64,000 nucleotides of DNA from Peromyscus leucopus (GCF_004664715.2 NC_051072.1:38998142-39062141), one strand, 5' to 3'; positions 21,830-33,678 are shown, counted from the first letter of the stretch. A program made the numbers and translations. Notes: a model not told the origin generated them from the letters alone.

Positions 21830-22510
21830 CACTAAAGCTTTTGATAGAAGATTATTCTCTTATACTGTGTTGCAGGCTCAGTCCTTGAAGTGATCTTAGT
21901 TTTTACTCCCTGAATCAGAATTATATTCACTTCATACTGCAGTAAGCAGCTTTTCCTCCCTTTGAATAAATATATATATATATTTTTTTTTTGAGAAATG
22001 AGATTGTGAGGATGAAGAAAATAATCATGGCTCAGTATAAAACATTATCATGGAGAACTGAGCATTTTACTGTGAATATGACTGCTACAGAAGGCTAACT
22101 AAAGTGCTGAATTTACTAGAGACTCATTAGGTACTAAGTCCATTATTCATTTCCTCCCCAGGAGTTGCGGACAGCTATTATGCCAATGATGAAATGCCCT
22201 CTGTTTGCAGTCAAGTTTATTAGGGTTCAGCTATACCCTTGGATTTCAGACACAGCTACAGCTCAAATGGAAAAGTTTAAAGAGACAAGGTCATTTAGCA
22301 TGGAAGAATGGTGCACCTCTAAGCAGGCATTGTTCGCCTGACTTCAACACAGACGAGTCAAATACTGTTGTGATCACTCCTCCACGGTTACTAAGCCACC
22401 CATAATAAGCTTATTAGAAGTAAGGGTTCAGAAGAAACTAACACCCAAAGGTACAGAGATCAGTTCTATCTAGTACTGTTTAGTGCCCTTGTACCAAAGG
22501 ATGTCAGCCT
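21830..22510. other. Unassigned non-coding DNA
   Basis: Nothing recognised apart from an AT/T run at 21968-21991. Confidence 0.6.
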
Positions 22511-22514
22511 GCAC

Positions 22515-22655
22515 TTCATCCAACCCCTCTACTTTCATAGAGGAACTGAAGCCCAAAGACGGTTGTATGGTTTATTCAAGATCACACAATTACAAAGCCA
22601 CAGGACCGACAAACTCATGCTGTCTCACTCTAAGAGGCACGCTCCTCCAGGCGGC
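22515..22655 (-). repeat. MIR SINE
   Basis: Antisense MIR core: 'gaggaactgaagcccaaaga' (22541-22560), then 'tttattcaagatcacacaat', 'tacaaagccacaggaccg' and 'actcatgctgtctcactc'. Confidence 0.75.
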
Positions 22656-22744
22656 ACAGTGCGGATTCTTTTTAAAAATAGAATAAAATAATGTTATTTT
22701 AACTGTCTTTTCCTCTTTCCTTCTTTCTTTCTTCTTCTTGTGAT

Positions 22745-23018
22745 GATAGGGGTTGGGGAGACAGTTGATAAACTGTTCACCTATAGGCTTGTGGATCTGA
22801 GCTGGATCTGCAAAATCCATGTTAAAATTCAAGGCCTGGTGGCATGTGTTTGCATTTCCAGCTCAGGGGAGGCAAAGACAGGAAGGTACTTGGGGCTCCA
22901 CTAGCCAGCTGGTCTGCCCTTATTGATGAACTCCAGACCAATAAGAGACACTGCCATGAAGGAACTGGATGGTATTTCTGAGAATGACACCTGAGGTTGT
23001 TTTCTGCTGTCCACATGT

Positions 23019-23058
<40 letters not shown>
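22745..23058 (+). repeat. B4-superfamily (RSINE1-like) SINE with (CA)n tail
   Basis: A tRNA-like head ('ggttggggagacagttgata', 'gcttgtggatctgagctgg') is followed by a B1-like middle ('ggcctggtggcatgtgttt', 'ccactagccagctggtctgc') and a (CA)20 tail at 23019-23058. This is the RSINE1 composite order. Confidence 0.75.
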
Positions 23059-23060
<2 letters not shown>

Positions 23061-23166
23061 AGCTAGATGTGCCTGTGATGACAGCACTCAGGAAGTGATG
23101 CAGGAGGATTACTGAGAATACAAATGCCAACTTAGGCTAAAGAGTATGACTGTCTCAAAAAAAAAA
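23059..23166 (+). repeat. Diverged B1/B4-like SINE
   Basis: 'agatgtgcctgtgatgacag', 'cactcaggaagtgatgcagg' and 'gtatgactgtctc' followed by an A-run give the B1 order. It directly abuts the previous SINE. Confidence 0.55.
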
Positions 23167-23489
23167 GTAATAATGGATTTGATGAGTTCTGGGAAGAAAT
23201 GGTAAGTTTCCCTGGGTTCCAAAATAGATGGGTGGCTCAGATCCAGTCCCTGCTCACGTACAAACAGCCTCCACCGCTGCTGCTGGCTAAATAACATAAT
23301 TTACTTGCTCCCTAATTGGTGCCGTTACTTTACTGTTTGATGGCTTGTGTTTATGCTTTGCTCAACGCTGTTCCTCTTCTTGAGAGGACCATGGCTGCTT
23401 TTATGAATCTCCCCTTCTGATGCTTGGTTTTCGACACACATGTATCTTATTCTGGTCCAGCATGGAGGGATGTGGTAGAGGAGAAAAAA
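23167..23489. other. Unassigned non-coding DNA
   Basis: Nothing recognised. Confidence 0.6.
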
Positions 23490-23718
23490 TGCTGGCTTTA
23501 GAAGCAGACAGACCTGAGATGGAAACTTACTTGAACTCACTTGCTGCTATGTGATTTTAGAATCATTCCTAGTTCTGTGAGCCACAGAACTAAGTGATTT
23601 TCTTACCTGTTAAGTAGGAATGGTGACTCCTACCTTGCTGGGTCATGCAAAGAGTTAGAGGTGAAGTTTACTAAGATCTGTCACAATGTCTGACACACAG
23701 GAGAAATCCAGTTCAGGA
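23490..23718 (+). repeat. MIR SINE, nearly full length
   Basis: 'gctggctttagaagcagaca' and 'gacctgagatggaaactta' match the MIR tRNA-related head. 'tgattttcttacctgtta' and 'caaagagttagaggtgaa' match the core. 'acaatgtctgacacacagg' matches the 3' end. Confidence 0.8.
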
Positions 23719-24689
23719 TAATGGCTCCGTTGAAGGCTTTGTTTTTGTTATTGTTTGTTTGAAAGAAAGGAGCCACAAAGAATAAGTGATATTTTTCTCC
23801 CTGTCCTAAGACTAAGATCTTCGGTGTCACTGAAATTAAGGAACACTATTCCTTTAAGATTTTTTTTTTTTATGCCTAGAAACTAATCATCTAAAGCCTG
23901 CATTATGAATTTCATAAAACATAGTGGGATGCATTTTGCACTAAGTGTCTGATTACTATTACATGTCAAGTAGATATAAAACCTAATGTGCTCTTAAAAA
24001 TCCTTCAAGGATTATTTTGAAACTGTTCGGTGAGAGCTACTTCTGAGTTAAGGGATAATGGATAAGCCTGCTTAACATTCTCCTCTCTCCGAGTCAAAAC
24101 GCCAATGTTCACCTGAGCCTTAGTAGCTCCATGTTCACTAAGAAGCCAGATCCATCCCTTCATCCTAAAGGTAGATCCAGATTAAAGGAAATCCTAACTG
24201 TCCATATATGAGATTTTTGAGTCATCCAAGAAATTAGGCAGTAACAGAATCGAGCTCATTTTTTTTAATTAATATCAAGATTTGCATCAGTACAAAAATT
24301 TTTATCCTTGCAGACCAATAGTTTCATATAAAATTGTAATAATGCTTAAGTCAGAAACCAACGGTAGTCACCTCAGTTTAAGTTGTTCTCACCCAAATTT
24401 CACAAGAAAAACCAAAATGGTCTGCGTAAGTTTTAGATTGGACATGAATCAGGGAAACTCAGATGTTGAAAGAAGGATGTGTGATTCATAGGAGGGTATT
24501 CATCTTCATGACTTAGTTCTGAACCAATAAACTCTGCCTGGACACCAGCGAAAAGGAACTCATTTTGAACAGATCACTAGCCCTTACCTACCCAACACAG
24601 ATCCACACCCTATATCTTAGCAAACTTTAAATCATTTAAATCCCTTCAGCTTTTATGTCCCCAGAGCTGGTACCTTTTTCAAACATAGA
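23719..24689. other. Unassigned AT-rich DNA
   Basis: Nothing recognised. Contains a T-run at 23862. Confidence 0.6.
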
Positions 24690-24958
24690 AATGGTGCCTT
24701 AGACATATGCAAGGCCAGGGGCAGTCCCATTAAATTTCAGTTTGAGTCCTGTTTGTGATTTACTTACTTGTTCTCATAGCAACTGTACTTTGCCTTTGGG
24801 ATCTGTCAGGCATTTTGTCCTTGTACTTTGCTTAGGTTTTCCTTGTTCTTCTAGAGTGTAAGGTAAGACTTGTCATCATATTATTGACTTCTGTGTTCCC
24901 AACTCCTATTATAACACTGGTTCATAAAGTACATGGTCAATAAAACATTGCAATATAG
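24690..24958 (+). repeat. L2 (LINE-2) 3' end
   Basis: The last part reads 'ctagagtgtaaggtaagact', 'ttctgtgttcccaactcct' and 'acatggtcaataaaacattg', the standard 3' terminus of L2. The upstream border is approximate. Confidence 0.6.
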
Positions 24959-25136
24959 AGTGGGCTACATCATATTCTTCATCATGTTTTTCACTGGAAG
25001 TTGGGCTTGAGAGGATAGGAAATAACTCTGTCCTGGCAACTGGCATTTTAATGGTCATTGCCAAACATCTTAGGTGTATGGTATTCCAAAATGATATTTC
25101 ACTGGTCTTCAGCAAAGTTTAAAATAATAATAGTAG

Positions 25137-25501
25137 TGTGGTGGTTTGAATGAAAATGGCCCCCATGGGCTCATGAGGAGTGGCACTCACTATTAGTAGG
25201 TGTGGCCATGCTGGAACAGTTATGGCCTTGTTAGAGGAAATGTGTCACAGGGGATGGGCTTTGAGGTTTCAGATGATCAAGCCATGCCCAGTGTCGTTCT
25301 CTCTTCCTGCTGCCTGCCAACCCAGATGTAAAACTCTCAGCTCCTTTTCCAGCACCATGTCTGCCTGCATGCCACCATGCTTCCTACCATGATGATAATG
25401 GACTGAACCTCTGAAACTGTAAGCCAGCCCAATTAAATGTTTTCCTTAATATGTGTTGCTGTGGTCATGGTTTCTCTTCATGACAATATAAACCTTAAGA
25501 C
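25137..25501 (+). mobile_element. Rodent solo LTR, MaLR/RMER-like
   Basis: It begins 'tgtggtggtttgaatgaaaa' and carries 'gcaccatgtctgcctgcatg', 'atgataatggactgaacctc' and 'aattaaatgttttccttaat'. The flanks 'tagtag' (25131-25136) and 'tagtaa' (25502-25507) suggest a target duplication. Same family as 12414-12818 but without the expanded 20-bp array. Confidence 0.75.
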
Positions 25502-25534
25502 TAGTAATTAGGCTAATGCACTTGTTTACACATT

Positions 25535-25538
<4 letters not shown>

Positions 25539-25589
<51 letters not shown>
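25539..25589. repeat. (CA)n microsatellite
   Basis: About 25 perfect CA units. Confidence 0.99.
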
Positions 25590-25592
<3 letters not shown>

Positions 25593-27151
25593 TACAGACC
25601 CACCTCAAAGATGATTGCTCTTTTGGCTATCACTTAAATGCATAGAGAAATATAGTGCATGGTCACTATAATATGAAATCATGGTTCTAGTACTTGACAG
25701 ATGTTCTATTGGAAATAGCTTTATTTGGTAAAACTATAAAGAGTTGGTGATTCTATGTTGGGTGCTATTGCTTTTTATTTTGAGATTGCAAAGTCTGAGA
25801 ACCATAAGATCAGCTGAAGTTCCCTTCAGAACACAGACTTGTGTGTTCTGTGATGCCTTAGTTTCTAGTTGCATGTAGTTCTAATTTATAATCCTTCCTT
25901 CTTTTACTTCCTCACTCTGGTTTTTGCCCTTTCTGATAATTTGCTATGACTGTGCATTTCCCATCATTAACATTTTCAGTGTGCAATGGTTTCCACTCCA
26001 GGATCCATTTAACTTGAACTAACCTTGCAGTTTTAGAAGAAACATGCTAAAATTTTGACTTCAAAATTATAAACATAATAATAATGAACTCGTTATATTC
26101 ACTTAAATAAAACCATTTGGAATAAGTGATGCTATAATCTTCAAATGTATAAGTAGATAAGTTTTGTTTGCATGCATTAGATTCCCTCATGGTGTAGCAA
26201 GTGGTGGACACAACTCTACTTGATTTCCTTCAATCCTGTAGCAAGTTGGTGATGCTCTATGGTTTGGATGTTGAATACATCCCAAAGCTTAGGGGCTCTG
26301 CCCATGCCTGATGCTCTTGTGAGGTACCATGGCATCTTTTAGCAGTGGGACTAGTGAGAGGTCCTTTGTTGGTAGATACATTTCCTTAAATGGGATTGTG
26401 GAAGCCTTGTCTCCTTCTTTCTTCCCTGTTTGCCTGTTGGTTGCTGAGGTAATCTATGCTTTTTATTTTATAAGTTATCTTAGGTATTATGTTATAATAG
26501 TGGAAGGCTGACTACTGAACACATGTTCTCTCTACTATAGTTTTGGCTAGAAACAGAACTCTCAATACGTGACATGACAGAATGCCGACCTAAACAACCT
26601 TTGTAATAACACTCACATGAAGGTCTTGGACTAGACTACCAAATGTCAAAACTCACTCAGAGGACCTTATTCATATGCCATGATGATATTTTAAGATAAA
26701 GTCTTAAAAAGTACTTAAAGTAATAGAAGCATACAAATCAAGGAACGTATGAAAATAACGCTAGTTTTGTCTCCCCTAAGAAAAATCCCTGTTGCTACTC
26801 TAGCCACACACATGCATGGGAGTCAATGCCATGGGTGGCCTACTGTTGGGATTCACGGCACTGCTGACTGTGAGAAAGGGCATTTCATTCTGCACTGTGT
26901 TTCAGAGAAATAATTAACCCGAGGCCAAGATCATGTTCTAGAAACATCCTTGCCTTGTCAAACCCTCAAGTCCTAGAAAAGCTGTTTCGAAACTTGCCCA
27001 GCCTGATTTGACAACGGCACAAGTCGTCAGGAATCTGACTAATGTTTTCAGCAGTGTGGACTATATAGTACATGCTGCAATCAAAAGCACCACTCACCCA
27101 GCTCCATCCCCGTTTTCTCATCAATTGGAAAACACCTAAAATATGCAATAT
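25590..27151. other. Mostly unassigned; possible ancient LTR near 26245-26530
   Basis: The segment 26245-26530 ('ctatggtttggatgttgaat', 'ggggctctgcccatgcctga', 'aagccttgtctccttctttc') resembles an ancient MaLR-type LTR but is too decayed to name. The rest shows no gene or repeat. Confidence 0.4.

Positions 27152-27224
<73 letters not shown>
27152..27224. repeat. (CT)n microsatellite
   Basis: About 36 perfect CT units. Confidence 0.99.
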
Positions 27225-27227
<3 letters not shown>

Positions 27228-27399
27228 CTTCTAACATTCATGCAACACAAGAAAGGAAAAGGGGGAGCTTTTGTTCTGTGAAAGAAGAGCGCCCCTCCTC
27301 ATTGCCAAGTGTAGCAGCATTTGTACTTCTCGAGAAGTCATAGCAGAGTGAATGCTGAGTCAATGGATCAGATCCATAGCTGATCCATAGGTCAGAGAG

Positions 27400-27525
27400 T
27401 TCAGACATAGAAAGATCTAGATGAATAAGGCTATAAATTCTAGCTTTGTCGCTTAGAATATGCAAGTATTAGGTAGTTTGTTGGTATCTCCTCATCTGTA
27501 AAAGAGAGTCCTTTGAATTATGAGC
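27400..27525 (+). repeat. Possible MIR fragment
   Basis: 'ctataaattctagctttgtc' and 'ggtatctcctcatctgtaaa' follow the MIR order in sense orientation. Confidence 0.4.
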
Positions 27526-27629
27526 ATTCAATATGAAAGGTATAGTACCCAAAGAAAGCATAATGTAAGGACTGAATTACTATAACAACTATTATAACTC
27601 TATTCATGACCTAGAGCTGAATACACTGA

Positions 27630-27980
27630 TACTGTGAGAGGTTTGTACACTGTGAAGATGTATTGCTGTGATTGGTATAAGTAAAAAGCTGAACAGCCAA
27701 TAGCTAGGAAGGAGAGATAGGTGGGACTTCTGGGAAGAGAGGGATCTCAGGGAAGAAGAAAGGTCATCACCAACTAGACAAGGAAGAAGCAGGATGGGCA
27801 GTACAGAGTAAAGGTAACTGAACCATGTAAAAATCATAGATTAAACAACATAGGGTAATCTAAGTTATAAGAACTAGTTAGGAACCAGCCTAAGCTAAAG
27901 CCGAGCTTTCATAATTAATAATAAGTCTCCACATCATTATTTGTGGGCTGGTATCCCAAAGGAAAAAAACTCCATCTACA
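27630..27980 (+). repeat. 5' LTR of the provirus (subtype B)
   Basis: 351 bp, starting TACTGTGAG (TG has decayed to TA) and ending 'tccatctaca'. It aligns along its length with 30610-30948 and 9915-10265, including 'acactgtgaagatgtattg' and 'aattaataataagtctcc'. Confidence 0.85.
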
Positions 27981-27982
27981 AA

Positions 27983-28000
27983 TGGCGTCCAACATGGCGA
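27983..28000 (+). other. Retroviral primer binding site, tRNA-Lys type
   Basis: 'tggcgtccaacatggcga' lies two bases after the 5' LTR. It matches the complement of the tRNA-Lys(1,2) 3' end at about 14 of 18 positions, including the invariant TGG start. tRNA-Lys priming is usual among class II retroviruses. Confidence 0.75.
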
Positions 28001-29175
28001 ATAGAATATCCAAACATAGGACCTGAGAAAGCTAAGTAAAGTTCTGGACAAGGAGCTGGGTGTGGCTTTCTAGTCTTGCAGTTTCTCAGGTGAGCCAGTG
28101 TACAGAGGTGTGGTGATTGGCTACTGCCTGCAGGCTGGAGCCAGCCACTAGTGCTATGCATTAGGCTGAGCCAAATGGTCAAAGAATGCTACAGGCACTT
28201 AGTAAAGCCAGGCCCAGACCCAGAAAACCTATAAAAAGGTACAGTATATTTAAAAATGTACTTAGGTACTGAAAAAAAAAATGTGTATAAGCAGTCATAG
28301 AAAGCAATAAATAGTTTAAAAATAATTAAGTCTTTAAAGAGAGAGTAAAGTAATATTTTTAAAAAAGCCATGTAAAAATGGGAAATACACAGGTATTTGG
28401 ATCATGTATGCTGTTTGGTTGACTTTAAATTTTTTAAATGCTAATGAATAAAAAACAATAGCTGCTGAAAGACACTGGATTATGGACTCTGCTGAATTAA
28501 ATCAACTTATATATTTTAAGAATATTTTAACTTCAAACTGGAAGTCAGAAAACATGTTGCATTGGGGGAAAGGTTATGTCTTTGTTTCCACAAGAAACAA
28601 AAAGTTATAAAGAACAGATTCGATTGGGGGAGACTTCCTGAAAATCTTGGCTGCAGACATGAAGAAAGAAACCAAGAAAGACTACTGGACAGGTGATGTA
28701 TATGTTGACCCCTCTACATGGGAAAAGCTCTGAGACTGGATGAGACATGATAAATCTTGTTGGTTTCAAAGTCCTCATGCCATCCTTTCATATGACACAG
28801 ATGGAGATTTATAGTTTGGTTATACAGTTGAAAAAGATTTATAAAGTTGACAGATGCCTTTTACCTGTTCAAATTTGAGCAGAAAATCATGTTTAGCTGA
28901 CTTGTGCCCACTGCACATTCCATACTTGTGCTAATGCAGATATGTATGTTACCTTTAAAAGTTTATGTGTTTCAGAAAAAAAAAAAAAAAAAAGAACCAG
29001 ACATCAATGAAAACAAGTAGCCCAGGTGATCCAGATTATGAGAATGGTTCTTGTAATTTCCTCAAAATTCTGCACCTAGAACAACTTCAAAGCTGATAGC
29101 TGAGATGGTCTAACCTCACAGACTATGCCAGCTAGGACTTCAGATAATCTCTATACTTTCCCCATCACACAGAGA

Positions 29176-29213
<38 letters not shown>

Positions 29214-29618
29214 GCTAGCTCTCCTAGGACTTGACCATTATCCCAATTTTCTCAGGATCCCTTAAAGATTCCATTACCCCCAGACAACAGGAAGCAGTCT
29301 AGAGAACATGATGTCCACATTCCCAAGAGGTGGGTGGGTGGTTTTGGGTCATTCAATGGAGTGTGGATATTTATCATCATTTGGAGGGTAGGATTGGCTG
29401 CAAGTTGCTGTTGTCAGGGAAAAAGCTGAACAAAAGAGATTAGATTCAGGGATCTCTTTCTGAGGGGATAAAAGGATACATAATATAGAAATGATAGGAT
29501 AAAAGGGTGGATTTTTGAGTCTACTTTTGAACCAAAAAACAACTACCAATCTCAAATATTTTACACTGGTATGGATTTTCATATATTGATACAGATTTAA
29601 GGGTTTTTTGTTATAATA

Positions 29619-29679
<61 letters not shown>

Positions 29680-29993
29680 GTCTTGTTTAAGGGATTGTAC
29701 CAATGCAGCTCATTTAACAATTAATATAAATTTCTAGTTTCTTGAAAGCTAGGATAATAAACTATTTAAGATAACTAAGAAATGAAGGCTAGTAGTCATC
29801 TATAACAATTAAACTTATAGTCATGTTAGGTATGTTTTCAAGGTCAGAGATACATTTTAAATAGATAGATGGTCTTCAAACACTTCAGAGACCTAAAGAA
29901 TATGGCATTTAAGATGTTTTAATAACATTAATAAAGCTTTTCATGACAGTGAGACATGTCTATTCCTGGCAGTACCAATTTACTTCAAAATAG
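28001..29993 (+). other. Provirus internal region, non-coding
   Basis: AT-rich sequence without any open frame of note in sense. A-runs occur at 28977-28993 and 29169-29209, and an (AC)n(AT)n array at 29617-29680. No protease, reverse transcriptase or envelope motif is visible, so the element relies on a helper. Confidence 0.6.
29617..29680. repeat. (AC)n(AT)n compound microsatellite
   Basis: AC units pass into TA units with one GTA interruption, inside the provirus. Confidence 0.95.
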
Positions 29994-30203
29994 ATGGCAG
30001 GCATAGAAGAATCTCCATATGGAGCTTGCTTTCATTGTGGCAAAGTTAGCCACTGGGCAAGAACTGCCCTTGCCTCAACTGCTGACAGTATACTGTCCAA
30101 ATTAGACAGGCGGGACACAAAAGAAGGTGGCTATGGAACTTTGACAAGACAGGGTAGGACAGTCCTTCAAAAATTCCTGCTTCACAAAAAGTCTGCCAGA
30201 TAG
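29994..30203 (+). pseudogene. Remnant of a retroviral Gag nucleocapsid domain
   Basis: The 69-codon frame holds a zinc-knuckle pattern. Cysteines are at codons 12 and 15, histidine at codon 20, and a Gly-Lys pair at 16-17 is followed by a Trp at 21, as in CCHC nucleocapsid knuckles that bind viral RNA. The fourth ligand (expected at codon 25) is missing in this frame. A Cys codon lies one base out of register, so a single-base loss just before it probably broke the frame. It lies between the primer binding site and polypurine tract of the provirus, with no pol gene after it. It is a dead trace of gag; its start codon is only the first ATG of the open stretch. Confidence 0.65.
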
Positions 30204-30596
30204 TCTAGGCCTGTAGGCTGAGGATGGATGCCAGTTGCAGAGGAACCTTGCAGTGACTGTCCAGGCAGCCAGATGTCTCTGTCATTTTTATAGCATTAGA
30301 AGTTGCTTGCCCTGACTTCCTGTTTAATCAGGTAATGCTATAGCCTTCTCAGGTCTCAAATGGGGTTGAAGATTTGATATGATAGTTATAGTTATGGCTT
30401 TCCATTGTTATGATAGAAAGTAAATCAGGCACAAAACTGTGGATTCATCAAGATAGGATAGATAATGGAACATTTTCTCTGAATTTGCCAAATACTAATG
30501 GATTGGACATTGTGAATATATTTCTTACTTGATAATTGTTCTTATTTTATATAGTTTTACTGTGTTAGAGTTAAAACCTTCCCTTTTTGTTTAGAC

Positions 30597-30609
30597 AAAA
30601 AGGGGGAAA
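30597..30609 (+). other. Polypurine tract
   Basis: 'aaaaagggggaaa' directly precedes the TG that opens the 3' LTR, the standard site of plus-strand priming. Confidence 0.85.
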
Positions 30610-30948
30610 TGTTGTGAAATATTTATACACTGTGTGAAGATGTATTGGTGTAATAAAAGCTGAGTGGCCAATGGATAGACAGGAGAGATAGGTGGGACTT
30701 CCAGGCAGAAAGAGATCTCAGGGAAGAAGAAAGGTTATTGTGAGCCAGATGAGGAAGAAACAGGATGGGAAGTACAAAGCAAAGGTAACTGAGCCATGTA
30801 AAAGAAGATAGATTAAAAGATATAGATTAATTTAAGTTCTAAGAACGGGTTAGGAAGAAGCCTAAGCTAATGCCAAGCTTTCATAATTAATAATAAGTCT
30901 CTGTGTCATTGTTTGTGAGCTGGCAGCATGAAGAACAATTGGTGTGCA
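30610..30948 (+). repeat. 3' LTR of the provirus (subtype B)
   Basis: Begins TGTTGTGAAAT and ends 'gtgtgca', followed by the target duplication. It differs from the 5' LTR at many positions, and its last 25 bases align poorly, so the insertion is old. Confidence 0.85.
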
Positions 30949-30954
30949 CACTGA

Positions 30955-32984
30955 GCCATGTATATGTCCTCCCCAGGTCATCTCTGCCCACCTCATCCTT
31001 TGGGCACAATCTCCTTTCTGTTTCCTGACTAGGGCAGCATCTGGGATGCCTTAGTCATCACTGCAGGCAGCACATCTGTGCCTGTTACCTGAAGGGAACA
31101 ACGGTGCACATGCCTCTGGCTGGACAGGAGCTACCCAGCCACTTGTCCTGTGTCCTGTGGGCAATTCTAGGAGGTCAAGGGAGTATGAGAATCTATACAC
31201 CAGATTTTCACTGGAGACAAGATGGAGTCAGAAAAATTGCTTCTTGTCTCCCTCTGTCCTGAGTGGAATGCTCTAAGACAATGGCGTTTATGCATGCAGG
31301 CTCGCAGGCCACAGAGTCTCTTGTAACTTGGCAACTAGCTGTGTTTCTTGTGGAGATGCGACAAGTTTGGGTGTACTTTCCGATCTTCCCTGGGGCTATT
31401 CTTCTTACCTCATTCTGGTTTTGCTTCCTTGGGTTTGCATGCCCCACCCTCTCCTTGCCATCAAATGTTAGCATGTGCGACTATCCTTCTAGGAAATTCA
31501 GACTAAGAACATGAGATTCAGGAGGGTGTGTTGGGGTCGGGGGCGATGAGGCAACTATTCACAGAAAGAGGGGGAGGACAGGAGATGGGAAAGAATAAGA
31601 AATCAAGAGTACCTGACATCAATTCTACTTGTTTACTGGGTTTCTCCAGGAGTAGAAGTTTTGAAGGTCACATGACCACCGCATTAATAGCAAAAGTTAG
31701 TAGAACAAAGGGCCTTTGAGGAAAAGTTACCATGCATTTCATTCCACAGGGTTTCATTTCAATTATTCAATTATAGCGTAAGATAACATGTTTAGAACCA
31801 CTTAACACTATCTTATGAAAGAGAGATTTCTCTTCAAAATGTTGTGGTTTGTGAAATTAAATAAGGTAGAACAGGGTGCTGAAATGGAGCATTCTGTTCT
31901 CCAGATACATGCCCACACTTTAGAGAAAAAGCTACACATTGTGGTCCTGTCCAAAACAAATTCAATGACCATTCTAAATTCTAGCATTTCTTAGTGCTTG
32001 CATATAGTTGTCTATAAGTGTAGTTTTTTGCAACAAGGACAGACCTACAGTAGTTGTTCTGATTCATGTCACATTCTTTACTCTCCCTCATAGTGATGAT
32101 GGTCTTCGATGTCCCCAAGCCCCCTGCTGCTGTCCTCCTTCAACTTACATGCTTCAGTCTTTTCCCAGGCCTGGTGTCATCAGCATATATGTACTGTACA
32201 TGATGATCCAGGATTATTTCATCCTCATTTCCTTGATGTTTTTAATGACTACTTTTTGCAGAGGCATATTTGCTGAGTTGGTGCTTCACAGGTGGTTTGG
32301 TTTGCGGCATATTTTAATGGCTATGAAACCATGGGCTGAGCTATTGGGTTGCAATGAGTTACATAATGCATGTGCAATCCAAGGCACCAACAAGAGGGGA
32401 TTTTCCTGAGACCATGAATGACCCAGAACACTGACATGACAGCGAGACTGACTGCTCCTCACTGCATGTCCCCTGACAAGGATGTATTTAGCCTGAAGGA
32501 TGAACCCTTGCTCGAGGTCCATAGGTCTGTGGAGTACAGATCTGGTAATCATCCCATCACAATCAGGCACATTTATTTCTGTTGCTATTTGGTTCGTTTT
32601 ATTTTGATTTGGTTTGTTTTCTGTTCTTAGCAATCTAGGCCATTTTATGAGCACTTTGGCAAGCAGTGGTAATGGTTGTTTTCTCTAGGAAATGTTTAAC
32701 CTTTCAAACCCAACAAGATGTTATAGACATTCTAAATTCAATTAAATGTGGTCCCAGACCTCAGGTTGATGGCTATAACCCTTTCTTTTTCCCTCACTAT
32801 CCATGTTTACCTTACTTGGAGTCAAGGAAATGAAAATGAGCCTTTGGTGAGGCTGAGTTGACATTCTGGGTTTTCAAACACAACTCTTTGGTCATGGCTC
32901 ATTCGCAACCTACCAATGTCCAGAAAAGCCTGTCATCGGCCCCGAAGGACAAACCTTGAACAATTTGACCTCTGTCTGTTGCAT
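30955..32984. other. Unassigned non-coding DNA
   Basis: No gene recognised. A 133-codon frame (32008-32409) opens with TTG rather than ATG and has no domain. A 10-bp inverted repeat 'ggagacaaga' / 'tcttgtctcc' lies at 31213-31251. Confidence 0.55.
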
Positions 32985-33315
32985 TATTCTGCATTCACTT
33001 AACAAGTGCTGTTCCACATCCCAGCCCCTGTGTCAAGTGACCGGGACATCCTGTGGAATGAAACAGCAAAGTTCCTGTCCTGCGATAAATCAACACATAA
33101 TTCTTCTGAGATGTAAGTTTTGAGATTCGTTTTCAGGTGGTGTGCATGTTGAGGAGGAAGAAAAGTAGCATGCTCCATCCTTCCTATATGTGTACAATCT
33201 TTACTCACTTATACAGAATTTATTGAGAATCTGCTTTGTGATGAGATTCTGCACCAGAAAAGCAAGACTGGAGATATTGGGGGTGTTCAGAGTCCTGCTG
33301 AGCTCATTAATTTAA
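32985..33315 (+). repeat. Ancient mammalian repeat traces
   Basis: Two pieces (32985-33100 and 33205-33315) each resemble the common old motif 'tattgagcacctactatgtg' followed by '...aacagcaaagttcctgtcct'. The family (L2/MIR-related) is uncertain. Confidence 0.3.
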
Positions 33316-33678
33316 TTGTAAAAATATCTTAAAAGCCTAGTTTTTTAAAAAAGTTTACCCCAAACAAAAGTTAATTAGGATACAAATAAAGGAAAGTTTA
33401 ATAAAAGCAAAGGTGTTTGTTACTGTAGCAATGAAAAACTAAAAAACAAAACAAAAAAGTCCCAAAGATAATTAGTTGAATTCCTTTTTCACAAAGGAAA
33501 TGAGGGAAGTGGCCAGTAATACACAAATAAATAGGTGACAGAAGTTATTTGCAATTCAATTCAGTTGGGGAAAGTTTTTGTTTGTAAATCTCAGGGTCAG
33601 TGAGTGTGAAAATATAGCACTTGGCATGCCAGTGGTGGGCTTATAAATTAATTTAATCTTTGAGAAGACAGCTTGGCA

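Larger units (their letters stand above)
27630..30948 (+). mobile_element. Full-structure, non-coding mys-like class II provirus
   Basis: A 3.3-kb element with 5' LTR (27630-27980), primer binding site (27983-28000), internal region, polypurine tract (30597-30609) and 3' LTR (30610-30948). The same six bases 'cactga' stand on both sides (27624-27629 and 30949-30954), the size expected for class II integration. The internal region is only 2.6 kb and lacks recognisable pol or env, and only a Gag nucleocapsid trace is seen. It must therefore have moved with proteins supplied in trans, as known for the rodent mys family. Decay is heavy, with many stops. The group assignment is inference. Confidence 0.8.

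Noticed and set aside
32008..32409. 133-codon plus-strand frame with a hydrophobic middle
   Set aside because: It opens with TTG, not ATG, and matches no membrane protein family that I know.
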